Origin: Paenisporosarcina sp050269735
Lineage (GTDB): Bacteria; Bacillota; Bacilli; Bacillales_A; Planococcaceae
Assembly (NCBI RefSeq): GCF_050269735.1
Contig: NZ_JBNNIX010000001.1
Span: 992,001-1,056,000, forward strand
Length of the DNA: 64,000 nt
Direction of reading: 5' to 3'
The first letter of the stretch is position 1. Every line of letters starts with the position of its first letter. The position numbers were made by a program, and so were the translations under genes. The notes under the pieces are model-generated. The model was given only the letters and a program-made list of their open reading frames with translations, did no database searches and was not told the DNA's origin. Positions 18,091-27,375 of the stretch are shown piece after piece.

Positions 18091-18822
18091 ATGAATTACA
18101 TTCATGAATCTGTGCAAATAGATGAATCAACTTCAGTTGGTCATTTTTCTGTTATTGAAGAAAATGCGAAAATCGGAAAAAATGTACGTATTGGAAATCG
18201 TGTAACCATTCACGCAGGAACTCAAATTGGTGATGGTACGACGATTGATGATGGTGCGGTTCTTGGGAAAAAGCCAAAGCCGGCTAAAACGAGCACAATG
18301 AAACTTTCAGACACACTGCCACCTTTAGTAATTGGTGAAGAATGTACAATCGGTGCAAATGCGATCGTCTATAGTGGAGCAACTATAGGCGAAAGTACAT
18401 TGATTGCGGATTTGGCGACTGTACGGGAAAACGTTGAGGTTGGTTCTTTCGTGATCATCGGCCGTAATGTGACAGTTGAAAACTACGTGTCCATCGGTAC
18501 GAGAACGAAAATCCAATCGAACTCATATATCACGGCTTACACGACTTTAGAAGACCATGTCTTCATCGCACCTTGTGTAACGACAACAAACGACAACTTC
18601 ATGGGACGCACTGAAGCGCGCTTCGATCAGATTAAAGGGGCCACAATCAAGAAGGGTGCACGTGTAGGAGGAGCCTCCATCATATTACCTGGCATTACCA
18701 TTGCAGAAGAAACATTTGTAGCAGCTGGAGCTCTTGTAACAAAAGATACGGAAGCTAAATCGTTGATCAAAGGTGTTCCTGCGAAATTTGTCAGAACTGT
18801 GCCTGAAGAGGAGCTCTTGTAG
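18091..18822 (+). CDS. wbpD: Hexapeptide N-acetyltransferase (WbpD-like)
   Basis: 243 residues, left-handed beta-helix built of hexapeptide repeats (for example VRIGNRVTIHAGTQIGDGTT). The C-terminal segment GVPAKFVRTVP is typical of sugar acetyltransferases. It would acetylate the 3-amino group of UDP-GlcNAc(3NH2)A using acetyl-CoA. At 243 residues it is somewhat longer than classic WbpD, with an N-terminal extra coil. Ribosome site AAGGAGTG. Confidence 0.82.
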   Translation: MNYIHESVQIDESTSVGHFSVIEENAKIGKNVRIGNRVTIHAGTQIGDGTTIDDGAVLGKKPKPAKTSTMKLSDTLPPLVIGEECTIGANAIVYSGATIGESTLIADLATVRENVEVGSFVIIGRNVTVENYVSIGTRTKIQSNSYITAYTTLEDHVFIAPCVTTTNDNFMGRTEARFDQIKGATIKKGARVGGASIILPGITIAEETFVAAGALVTKDTEAKSLIKGVPAKFVRTVPEEELL

Positions 18823-20247
18823 GTGTTAGGTCAACTTAAACGGTTGGGAGCGGATTCGCTCCTTTATGCCTTTATGAATGTGGGGACAAAATTAATCGCT
18901 TTTCTTTTGTTCCCTTTTTATACATTTTACCTGACTGATACAGCCGAGTTTGGCATGCTTGATATGGCAGATCGAACAATCGGCATGGTAACTTTTCTTG
19001 TGATATTCGGAACTGACTCTGCTTTGGCCTATTACTATTACGAAGTAGAGGATAAAGTGAAGCGCAATAAGTATATTCGGTCTGTCATGACGTTCCGATT
19101 AGCCGTTGTGGCGCTTATTTTCCTTGTTTTACTGATTGGCGGCAAATGGATTTCTGAGTGGGTATTCGATGATGCTGGTTCCATTCATCTCTTATATATT
19201 GCGATGTTCACTTTGCTGTTCGATACAGTTATTGCCTTGGTGCTTACAGTCGCGAGATACCAAATGCTTACCAAAAAAGTGGTTTTCATGACACTGTTGA
19301 AAATGCTGTTAATTGCATTGGTTTCCATGGCAGTTCTTGCCTATGTATGGACGACCGTGGAAGGTATCTTATTTGCTCGAATGGCAAGTGTCATTTTTAT
19401 ATTCTTGCTGTTGTTCTGGTCTTCAAAAGAGATGCTAAAGCCTTTCTATGACCGGGTGATTTGGAAAGAGCTCCTAATATATTCAGCTCCGCTTGTTCCT
19501 GCATCATTGGCTTTTTGGGTAATACTCAATTCCAATTCATTTATTCTTAAACATTATTATTCTATGGATGTGGTAGGGATTTATGGGACAGCCATCAAGT
19601 TTGCAACTTTCATTACATTATTGACCAGCGGAATCCAAATGGCATGGCGTCCATTTTCGATGTCGCTTTATAAGAAGGAAAATAGTGCGAATGTGTTTGC
19701 GTCTGTTTATGGGCTGATTCTAATGGCCGGATCTTATGGAATCTTGCTGTTAGCAACCATTATGCCATGGGTAATCAAGATTCTTTCGGATAATTATGAA
19801 GAGGCATATCCCTATGTTGCTCCCATAGCAATTGCAACCTTTCTGAATTTCTACTATTTGATTATCTCAATAGGGATATTTGTTACGAAACAAACTAAAC
19901 ATGTCTCCATCGCATTTGCGATTTCGGCAGGCTTGACCATTCTTTTAAGCTTCTTGCTGATTCCGAATTTTGGTATTTGGGGAGCTGTTTATTCTTATAT
20001 AGCTGCATATTGCCTGGCAACTTTTTTGATTTACCGAAAAAGCCAAAAGTTGTTCTATGTACCTTTTCCAGGATGGAAAATGGCATTTGTCATTTTCACT
20101 TTAATTGCCAGCACTTTTGCAATCATCGGCATTCAACTGAACGGGTTAGGTTCCAGTTTGATTTTTGTGGTGTGGGTAGTCTTTACCATTTCACTGCTAC
20201 TAGTTCGTATTGACAAACATATCCAAAGAGGCAAGAGAGGTGATTGA
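18823..20247 (+). CDS. wzx: Polysaccharide repeat-unit flippase (Wzx-like)
   Basis: 474 residues with about twelve to fourteen hydrophobic spans; MATE/polysaccharide-biosynthesis (PST) type. It would flip the lipid-linked repeat unit to the outer face. GTG start at 18823, immediately after the stop of the acetyltransferase gene, with GAGGAG within that gene's end. A neighbouring Wzy-like polymerase supports the role. Confidence 0.82.
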   Translation: MLGQLKRLGADSLLYAFMNVGTKLIAFLLFPFYTFYLTDTAEFGMLDMADRTIGMVTFLVIFGTDSALAYYYYEVEDKVKRNKYIRSVMTFRLAVVALIFLVLLIGGKWISEWVFDDAGSIHLLYIAMFTLLFDTVIALVLTVARYQMLTKKVVFMTLLKMLLIALVSMAVLAYVWTTVEGILFARMASVIFIFLLLFWSSKEMLKPFYDRVIWKELLIYSAPLVPASLAFWVILNSNSFILKHYYSMDVVGIYGTAIKFATFITLLTSGIQMAWRPFSMSLYKKENSANVFASVYGLILMAGSYGILLLATIMPWVIKILSDNYEEAYPYVAPIAIATFLNFYYLIISIGIFVTKQTKHVSIAFAISAGLTILLSFLLIPNFGIWGAVYSYIAAYCLATFLIYRKSQKLFYVPFPGWKMAFVIFTLIASTFAIIGIQLNGLGSSLIFVVWVVFTISLLLVRIDKHIQRGKRGD

Positions 20248-20248
20248 A

Positions 20249-21850
20249 ATGTATATTCAACCTAAAATCCATTTAAGAAATGGCGAATTTTCTCGTGTTC
20301 AAGGGGATGGGTATGCCGGGTTTTTCCGGGGACATTTTTATTTCCAGGGAAATTTAACTACATCCGCGAACTTTGCAGATACATTTGAACTTAAAGATTT
20401 AAGTACTACTGTTATCGAAAGCTGGAATGGTGAATTTTCATGCATTTTGACTGATAATGATGGTAATACCTCTCTTATTTCAGACAAAAAAAGAACGATT
20501 CCGCTCTTTTACCGTAGGAACGAAGATTCTAGCTGGACGATCCAGGATTATAACGCTGATTATCAGTATCCAACGATTGAAAAAGATGCACTCAATGACT
20601 TCTTAATGACCGGATTTGTAAGTGGGCATAAAACTCTCCATCCAGATTGGTTCCAGACAGAAGCGTGCACAATCGTTGAATTAAGCGCTGAACAGAATGT
20701 TATTTCGTATTTTTCGCTTCAAACGGAGGAAAAAGAACAAGATTTCAATGAACTGGTTAGTGAATTGAAATCGATTTTTCATCAGATTTTTGATGATTTG
20801 AAGGAAAGAATCGGCGATAAGCAAATAATCATCCCATTAAGTGGTGGCTATGATTCAAGAATCATCGCACTTATGTTGAAAGAACGAAATCTCACTGATC
20901 AAATCCTTGCTTTTACATATGGCCGACCAAACAATCTTGAATCCAGCGTCAGCAAGCAAATTGCTGATCGCCTCGGTCTGCAATGGCGCTATTATGCATA
21001 TGACAAAGCTATGTGGGAAGAAGTATATGCTTCCGATGAATGGAAACGCTATGTGGACTATACATTCAATGGCGCCTCTGTGCCACATTTACAGGACTTT
21101 CCAAGCGTGAAAAGGTTGATGGAGGATACTGAATTATCAGGTGCAGTGTTCATGCCTGGTCATTCACTTGATTACCTTGCCGGTGGACATTTGCCATATG
21201 AGGCAGTATATACAAATGAATTATCCCAGGATCAAATTGTTGGTTTCATTCAGGATAAGCATTTCAAATTATGGCAAACTCCGAATTCCTTGAATGAGGA
21301 CATGCCTGCCATTAGCTCACGGATAAAAGAAACGTTCGATAACAAACCGTTCTTCTCGAACGAACTTGGATGCAATATAGTGGATGACTGGAATATGAAA
21401 GAACGCCAATCTAAATTTATTATCAATTCAGTTCGTGTATATGAATTTTATGGGCAGCAATGGACATTGCCGCTGTGGGATGACCGATTGATCTGGTTCT
21501 TCAAGAAGGTGCCAGTGAAGTGGAAATACAAAAAATACTTATACGATGTAACATTGCATGAGATGTTTCCGGAATACTTTGAGATGCCTCAACCGAATGA
21601 GGAAAGAGTCTCTCCTAAAAACAAGTATGGTGTCCTGTATCCTGCGCTCAAAAAAGTTTATAGAACCCAAAAATTATGGAAACAATATTATAACGAACCA
21701 ATGGAATGGTTCGGTATTTACCCATCCTATTATAAATATCTTTCCAATTTGACTTTCAAAAAGGAAGGAATCAGATTTTCAAATCCATATAACATAAACT
21801 CGTTCATTGTGAAAGACACTTTGGACAGCTTAGGGGGCAATTCAAAATGA
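20249..21850 (+). CDS. Asparagine-synthase-like amidotransferase without N-terminal Cys
   Basis: 533 residues from ATG 20249, which has AGAGAGGTGA 5 nt upstream. A degenerate class-II glutaminase-like domain comes first, but the residue after Met is Tyr, not the nucleophilic Cys. The synthetase domain has the PP-loop SGGYDSR at 198-204 and a C-terminal Asn-synthase region. ATP-dependent amide formation is therefore likely, using free ammonia or a partner. In an operon making a uronic-acid sugar, conversion of the carboxylate to an uronamide is a reasonable guess, not shown. It starts 2 nt after the wzx stop and overlaps wbpI by 4 nt. Confidence 0.75.
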   Translation: MYIQPKIHLRNGEFSRVQGDGYAGFFRGHFYFQGNLTTSANFADTFELKDLSTTVIESWNGEFSCILTDNDGNTSLISDKKRTIPLFYRRNEDSSWTIQDYNADYQYPTIEKDALNDFLMTGFVSGHKTLHPDWFQTEACTIVELSAEQNVISYFSLQTEEKEQDFNELVSELKSIFHQIFDDLKERIGDKQIIIPLSGGYDSRIIALMLKERNLTDQILAFTYGRPNNLESSVSKQIADRLGLQWRYYAYDKAMWEEVYASDEWKRYVDYTFNGASVPHLQDFPSVKRLMEDTELSGAVFMPGHSLDYLAGGHLPYEAVYTNELSQDQIVGFIQDKHFKLWQTPNSLNEDMPAISSRIKETFDNKPFFSNELGCNIVDDWNMKERQSKFIINSVRVYEFYGQQWTLPLWDDRLIWFFKKVPVKWKYKKYLYDVTLHEMFPEYFEMPQPNEERVSPKNKYGVLYPALKKVYRTQKLWKQYYNEPMEWFGIYPSYYKYLSNLTFKKEGIRFSNPYNINSFIVKDTLDSLGGNSK

Positions 21851-22914
21851 AAGTACTAACAGTATTGGGTGCAAGACCGCAATTTATTAAAGCTGCTCCC
21901 GTTTCTCGAGTAATTCGACAAAAGGTAGAAGAAATTATTGTCCATACAGGTCAGCATTATGATCAAAATATGTCTGATATCTTTTTTGAGGAGTTAAGTA
22001 TTCCTAAACCCGATTATTTGCTGGGAATCGGTTCAGGTAACCACGGGAAGCAAACTGCTGAAATGCTAACACAAATTGAAGACATCATTCTGAAAGAAAA
22101 ACCCGATTTCTTAATGGTATATGGTGATACAAATTCAACTTTGGCAGGTGCATTAGCTGCATCTAAACTGCATATCCCTATCATTCATATCGAAGCTGGA
22201 TTGCGTAGTTTCAACAAAAAAATGCCTGAAGAAGTAAACCGTATTCTTACGGATCATATCTCTGCACTTCTGCTATGTCCTACGGATACTGCTGTTGAGA
22301 ATCTTAAGAATGAGAATATCACTGAAGGTGTAAGCAATGTCGGGGATGTTATGTATGATGCAGTGATGTTCAATTCGGAACTTGCCAAAACGAAATCAAC
22401 TATTTTGGCGACTGAAGGATTAACTAAAGATGATTATTACCTAATAACTATCCACCGTGCGGAGAATACAGATGTCAAAGATCGTTTAGAAAACATTTTC
22501 AATGCATTTGAACAGATCCCAGGCAAAAAAGTATGGCCGATTCACCCACGCACAAAAAAAATGATCAGTGATTACGGATTCAATCTTGAAAGCATTAAAG
22601 ACCTGCAAATTATCGATCCAGTAGGATACTTGGATATGCTTACGCTTGAAGTGAATTCCAAAAAGATCATTACCGATTCTGGTGGGGTGCAAAAAGAAGC
22701 ATACTTCGCGAAAGTCCCTTGCATTACTGTACGTGATCAAACGGAATGGGTGGAAACACTTGTTGATGATGCAAATATTTTGACTGGTACGGATACTAAG
22801 AAAATTGTGGATGCTGTTTTGAAAGACGTACAGCCAAGCTACACGCCAGTATTTGGCGATGGGCATACTTCCGAGAAAATCTTGGAAATCCTTTTAAAAA
22901 CTGTCTCTAAATAA
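21847..22914 (+). CDS. wbpI: UDP-GlcNAc-type 2-epimerase (WecB/WbpI family)
   Basis: 355-residue non-hydrolysing 2-epimerase. LGARPQFIKAAPV, HTGQHYD, HIEAGLRS and TDSGGVQKEAYF are hallmarks. With WbpA/B/E/D it completes synthesis of UDP-2,3-diacetamido-2,3-dideoxy-mannuronic acid from the gluco epimer. A plain UDP-GlcNAc to UDP-ManNAc epimerase (MnaA) is the alternative. Its ATG overlaps the preceding stop. Confidence 0.85.
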   Translation: MKVLTVLGARPQFIKAAPVSRVIRQKVEEIIVHTGQHYDQNMSDIFFEELSIPKPDYLLGIGSGNHGKQTAEMLTQIEDIILKEKPDFLMVYGDTNSTLAGALAASKLHIPIIHIEAGLRSFNKKMPEEVNRILTDHISALLLCPTDTAVENLKNENITEGVSNVGDVMYDAVMFNSELAKTKSTILATEGLTKDDYYLITIHRAENTDVKDRLENIFNAFEQIPGKKVWPIHPRTKKMISDYGFNLESIKDLQIIDPVGYLDMLTLEVNSKKIITDSGGVQKEAYFAKVPCITVRDQTEWVETLVDDANILTGTDTKKIVDAVLKDVQPSYTPVFGDGHTSEKILEILLKTVSK

Positions 22915-22929
22915 AGTGGGTGAGGTTTA

Positions 22930-24318
22930 ATGTTGATTTTTAGCATTTGGCTCATTACTGTGGTGGCTTCCACATTCCTTTTTCAAAAGGCGTCTGGAAG
23001 CCTTTCACCGTTAAAGCCAAACATGATTTCGATTGTCTATTATTATTCGTTCTTTATCTCTAGTTATATTGGTGGGCTATTAATTGCACTCGGAATCGAC
23101 AAATATTATATGATCAACAGAATGGATCATGAAGAGTTTCGTCTCATTGGTTTTTTACTATTGACGTTAATGATGCTACTGTTTCCGGCAATCCAGCTAT
23201 TGGTGAACCGAGTGTTTCAATTTAATTCACAAAAAGAGTTAAATCATTATTTGATATTACCTGTACGTATAAGTAGAGATAAAAATAAAATCTTCTTCAC
23301 CATTGTATTTTTTATCTTTTCCATGATCAGTGTATTAGCTGTTGCTTATACCTTAATAAAGACCGGTACAGTTCCATTATTTGAATTGCTCAAGGGGAAT
23401 ACATCCGATCTTGCGCTTTTAAGAATTGAAGCGGCAAGGAATTTCAATGGGAATGTTCTTATCCGCAATATATTTGGAATTGCCCTTACCCCTTTATTGT
23501 CCATCGTCGCCTATCTATATGCGGCTACAACAAAAGATTTATTATGGAAAACCAATTTTTACATGCTTTTTATTTCGTCCGTCTTAATTAGCACGTATGA
23601 TCTAGCTAAATCACCTATTTTCTTTTATGTAATGATGTTGATATTAGCTAGGTTCTATGCCCATAAGCTTGTATTGAATGCTAGAAGAATAGCGGGATAT
23701 GGTATTGTAGCGGCTCTGTTATTGATTATGATGTATGTGTCTATACAAGGAGTTACAGGGATTTCGAGCTATTTGCAATACTCTTCCGGCCCAGTTGGCA
23801 GGATTATCTTAGCTCAAATTGCACCGTTCTTCTTGCATTTGGATGTCTTCAGCTTCTCTATGGACCATTTAGGAATTCGCTCGCTGCCATCATTCGTTGT
23901 CAATCTGTTTGATGTGGAACAGGTCCGATCCGCGCGTATAGTTATGGAGAATATATTCCCTGAAAATGTAGACAAGGGAACAGCCGGAGTATTGAATACG
24001 GTATTCCTGGGTGAAGCATTTGCAAGCGCTGGGTATTTGGGGGTTTTAATTGCCATCATTTATGTAGCTATCGTTGTCCAAATTCTATATGTAGCCTTTT
24101 TAAGGCTTCCAAAAACACCTGCGGTCATCGCCTTGTTCATTTATTTTACAATCAACATACCAAGGACTCTGGTCGGTGGCGTGTCCGACTTTTTATTCAA
24201 TCCAATTTGGCTGATGATTACGCTATTGCTGGCAGGGTTTTTATTCCTTGAACAATATTTTGCTGGTACGTACTCGTTCATTCTAAGAAAATTAGGCTTC
24301 GATAAGGAGAAATTATGA
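22930..24318 (+). CDS. wzy: Oligosaccharide repeat-unit polymerase (Wzy-like)
   Basis: 462 residues with roughly ten to twelve membrane spans and a large extracellular loop before the last spans (about 275-365). This is the layout of Wzy/O-antigen polymerase-type proteins, which are poorly conserved in sequence. It lies next to Wzx-, Wzz- and glycosyltransferase genes, which supports the role. Ribosome site GTGAGG. It overlaps the next gene by 4 nt. Confidence 0.75.
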   Translation: MLIFSIWLITVVASTFLFQKASGSLSPLKPNMISIVYYYSFFISSYIGGLLIALGIDKYYMINRMDHEEFRLIGFLLLTLMMLLFPAIQLLVNRVFQFNSQKELNHYLILPVRISRDKNKIFFTIVFFIFSMISVLAVAYTLIKTGTVPLFELLKGNTSDLALLRIEAARNFNGNVLIRNIFGIALTPLLSIVAYLYAATTKDLLWKTNFYMLFISSVLISTYDLAKSPIFFYVMMLILARFYAHKLVLNARRIAGYGIVAALLLIMMYVSIQGVTGISSYLQYSSGPVGRIILAQIAPFFLHLDVFSFSMDHLGIRSLPSFVVNLFDVEQVRSARIVMENIFPENVDKGTAGVLNTVFLGEAFASAGYLGVLIAIIYVAIVVQILYVAFLRLPKTPAVIALFIYFTINIPRTLVGGVSDFLFNPIWLMITLLLAGFLFLEQYFAGTYSFILRKLGFDKEKL

Positions 24319-25448
24319 AAAACGTATTAATATACTTTCCTTTTACTTTGGCTGAGAATCCCAAAAGCGGATCACAATTAAGGCCGATTGAAATGCTGAA
24401 GGCTTTCTCTTCCTTCTGTTCCGAAAATGGAATGGAACTGATTGTGATCTCTGGAGATTCTAACAAAAGAGCTCTCAAATGGGCGGAATTGAAAGTTTCA
24501 GGAAAGCTTGACTCTACAGAATTCTGTTATGCAGAGAATCAGACCATTCCATTATGGTTGACGGATAAAGGACATAAACCAGCAAAACCTTTTATAGACT
24601 CTCAAATTTTTAAAGAGCTTACGAAAAAAGGCATCCCTATAGGTTTGTTTTATCGTGATGTGTATTGGAAATTTGATGATTTGTATTCCTTGAAAGGGTT
24701 AAAAAAAGCAATCATGCAAAGTATTTATAGAATGGAAGAAAGGTTCTATTCAAAATATGTCCATACAATCTTTTTGCCGAGTGATTCCATGGGTAAGTAT
24801 GTCGATATCCAGGCAAATAAAGTGTCACTTCCGCCAGGCGGCCGTGAAATAAAAGTGGAGAGTGCAAGGAAAGACGATGCCAAGATTGGAATATATGTCG
24901 GTGGGATCAATAACGAAGATTATGGTCTTCCTGCATTGATTGAAAGCTATAGACTATTGAATCATTCAGGTATACCAAGTAATTTGAAGATTGTCTGCAG
25001 ACAGGATGAATACGAAAATCTCGAAGTAGATTTAAAAAAGAAACTGGCCAAACCCTATATAGAGGTCCTTCATATTAATGGTGAAGAACTTAACCGATAC
25101 TACTCAACAGTAGATTTCGCATTTATTCCAAGGAAGAAATCAACATATAATGATTTTTCAGTGCCGGTCAAACTGGTTGAATATTTGTCGGCTAAGCTTC
25201 CAATAGTTGCTACCAATTGCGATGCACAAACAGAAATGATCAATTCCGGCCCATACGGGGTTATTACGGAAGATAATCCAGAAAGCATTGCACGTGGTAT
25301 TGTCACTATGCAAGAAAACCATCAAACTTATTCTGACATGATCGAGAAGCATTTTCTCCAAAATCATTCATGGGAAGCTAGGGCAAAACAGGCAGCCCAA
25401 GCATTAGTAGGAGGATATTATGAAAGTAGCAATACTGGCACCAAGTAA
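24315..25448 (+). CDS. Glycosyltransferase, GT-B fold
   Basis: 377 residues. The C-terminal half has the GT-B donor-binding pattern: GIYVGGINNEDYGLPALIES, then FSVPVKLVEYLSAKLPIVAT. The N-terminal half is unlike common GT4 enzymes. It probably adds one sugar of the repeat unit on the cytoplasmic side. ATG behind AAGGAG; the end overlaps the following glycosyltransferase by 29 nt, indicating tight coupling. Confidence 0.75.
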   Translation: MKNVLIYFPFTLAENPKSGSQLRPIEMLKAFSSFCSENGMELIVISGDSNKRALKWAELKVSGKLDSTEFCYAENQTIPLWLTDKGHKPAKPFIDSQIFKELTKKGIPIGLFYRDVYWKFDDLYSLKGLKKAIMQSIYRMEERFYSKYVHTIFLPSDSMGKYVDIQANKVSLPPGGREIKVESARKDDAKIGIYVGGINNEDYGLPALIESYRLLNHSGIPSNLKIVCRQDEYENLEVDLKKKLAKPYIEVLHINGEELNRYYSTVDFAFIPRKKSTYNDFSVPVKLVEYLSAKLPIVATNCDAQTEMINSGPYGVITEDNPESIARGIVTMQENHQTYSDMIEKHFLQNHSWEARAKQAAQALVGGYYESSNTGTK

Positions 25449-26490
25449 ATCCATTCACACTCACAAGTGGGCACTTTATTATAAAAACAAGGGGATTGAA
25501 GTGAAAGTCTATACACTCCCACTGCATTACTCGGAAACAAATGCAAATGAAGTAGACACAGAAATTATTGGAAAACAGCTTCCAGGGAAGATTTCTTATT
25601 TTACAGCCGTTCCTCATTTAAAAAAGAAATTGAAAGAATTCCGTCCAACTGTTCTTCATGCACATTTTGTATCAAGCTACGGCCTGATTGGTGCACTTGC
25701 CAATTATCAGCCGTTATTCATTTCTGTTTGGGGAAAAGATATTTTTGATTTTCCACTTAAGAACAAGTTGAACCAGAAATTGATTGAATTTACTTTATCG
25801 AAAGCTGACCAAATTGGTTCGACAAGCCATGTGATGGCCAAGGTTACATCTCAATATACAGACAAGAAAATTGAAGTGACGCCATTTGGGGTGGACTTGA
25901 ACAAGTTTTATCCTAGCTCGCAGGAAAGCAGCACAAAGATTACTATTGGAACGGTAAAGGCTCTAGAAGATAAGTATGGAATCGGAGATTTGATCAATGC
26001 ATTCCATCTATTCCATAAAGAGTTTCCGGATAGCAAGCTTGTTATTGCAGGGGATGGCCCTCAAAAAGAGGAATATATACAATTAGCGAAAAAACTCGAA
26101 ATAGCAGATGCAACTACGTTTACAGGCCGTGTGCCTAACGATGAAGTGCCAAATTTAATCCGAGAGTTTTCAATTTTTGCCGTTCCTTCGACACAAGACA
26201 GTGAGAGCTTCGGAGTTGCTGCTGTCGAATCTATGGCGTGCGGAGTTCCTGTAGTTGTAAGTAATGTAGGGGGCTTGCCTGAGGTTGTTGTGGATGGAGT
26301 TACCGGCATCGTTGTCGAAAAGAACAATCCACAGATGCTAGCAAAAGCATTTTGCGATCTTGCAGCCAGCCCTGAGTTAAGAGAAAGTATAGGAGCAAGC
26401 GGAGTCCTGCATGTAAAGAAACATTACAATTGGACTGATAATGCTGACGATATGATTAAGTTATACAACAAATATACTGAAAAAAGGTGA
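25420..26490 (+). CDS. GT4-family glycosyltransferase
   Basis: 356 residues, GT-B fold. Acceptor-side start KVAILAPSKSIHTHKWALYY, HAHFVSSYGLIG, then donor motifs VIAGDGPQKE and ESFGVAAVESMACGVPVV (the conserved E-x7-E region). A typical retaining glycosyltransferase for repeat-unit assembly; donor sugar unknown. Ribosome site AGGAGG. Confidence 0.85.
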   Translation: MKVAILAPSKSIHTHKWALYYKNKGIEVKVYTLPLHYSETNANEVDTEIIGKQLPGKISYFTAVPHLKKKLKEFRPTVLHAHFVSSYGLIGALANYQPLFISVWGKDIFDFPLKNKLNQKLIEFTLSKADQIGSTSHVMAKVTSQYTDKKIEVTPFGVDLNKFYPSSQESSTKITIGTVKALEDKYGIGDLINAFHLFHKEFPDSKLVIAGDGPQKEEYIQLAKKLEIADATTFTGRVPNDEVPNLIREFSIFAVPSTQDSESFGVAAVESMACGVPVVVSNVGGLPEVVVDGVTGIVVEKNNPQMLAKAFCDLAASPELRESIGASGVLHVKKHYNWTDNADDMIKLYNKYTEKR

Positions 26491-26494
26491 TCTA

Positions 26495-27361
26495 ATGGTT
26501 AAAAAAGCGGTCATACCAGCAGCTGGGCTAGGCACTAGATTTTTGCCAGCTACAAAAGCGCAACCAAAAGAAATGCTGCCAATAGTAGATAAACCAACGA
26601 TACAATATATCATTGAAGAAGCAATTGCTTCGGGCATTGAAGACATTATCATTGTTACAGGAAGAAATAAACGGGCTATAGAAGATCATTTTGACAAATC
26701 AGTGGAACTAGAGCTATTGCTCGAAAAAACAAAAAAATTCGAGTTGCTAGAGACTGTGGAAAGCATCTCAAATCTTGTGGACATTCATTATGTCCGCCAA
26801 AAAGAACCACTTGGTTTGGGACATGCAATTCTATGTGCTAAAAAGTTCATAGGAAATGAACCTTTTGCAGTGCTTCTAGGTGATGACATTATTGATTCAG
26901 AAGATCAGCCGGCTCTTCGCCAAATGATTGAGAAATTTGAAGAGGTCAACCAAAGCATATTGGGATGTAAAGAAGTCCCTAAATCGGATGTCAGTAAATA
27001 TGGAATAGTTGATTTTGCTGAAGAAACCAATGGCCTATTTAAAGTAAATAAATTAGTTGAGAAGCCTGAGATTGAAGAAGCACCTTCTACGCAAGCTATA
27101 GTGGGAAGATATATTTTGACTCCTGCCATATTCGATGAACTTGAAAAAATCGGTCCTGATAAAAAAGGGGAAATCCAATTAACGGATGCCATTGATGCTT
27201 TACTTTCAAAAGAATCGATTTATTCATATTTGATCCAAGGAAGAAGATATGATGTTGGGGACAAGTTTGGTTTCCTGCAAGCTACCTTTGATTATGCGTT
27301 AAAAAGAGATGATTTAAGAGAGCCATTAATTAAGTATTTATCCGATAAATTAAAAATGTGA
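26495..27361 (+). CDS. galU: UTP-glucose-1-phosphate uridylyltransferase
   Basis: 288 residues. Nucleotidyltransferase signature GLGTRFLPATKAQPKEML, then LLGDDIIDS and GRRYDVGDKFGFL. It makes UDP-glucose, so glucose is probably a component of the polymer. That would fit Glc-containing SCWPs with diacetamido-mannuronic acid known in Geobacillus. AAAGGTGAT ribosome site, 4 nt after the previous stop. Confidence 0.93.
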   Translation: MVKKAVIPAAGLGTRFLPATKAQPKEMLPIVDKPTIQYIIEEAIASGIEDIIIVTGRNKRAIEDHFDKSVELELLLEKTKKFELLETVESISNLVDIHYVRQKEPLGLGHAILCAKKFIGNEPFAVLLGDDIIDSEDQPALRQMIEKFEEVNQSILGCKEVPKSDVSKYGIVDFAEETNGLFKVNKLVEKPEIEEAPSTQAIVGRYILTPAIFDELEKIGPDKKGEIQLTDAIDALLSKESIYSYLIQGRRYDVGDKFGFLQATFDYALKRDDLREPLIKYLSDKLKM

Positions 27362-27375
27362 AAAGAGGAAAAAGT

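Noticed and set aside
24315..25448. Frameshift because consecutive glycosyltransferase genes overlap by 29 nt
   Set aside because: Both genes are complete, each with its own start, ribosome site and full GT-B domain; the overlap is ordinary operon coupling.
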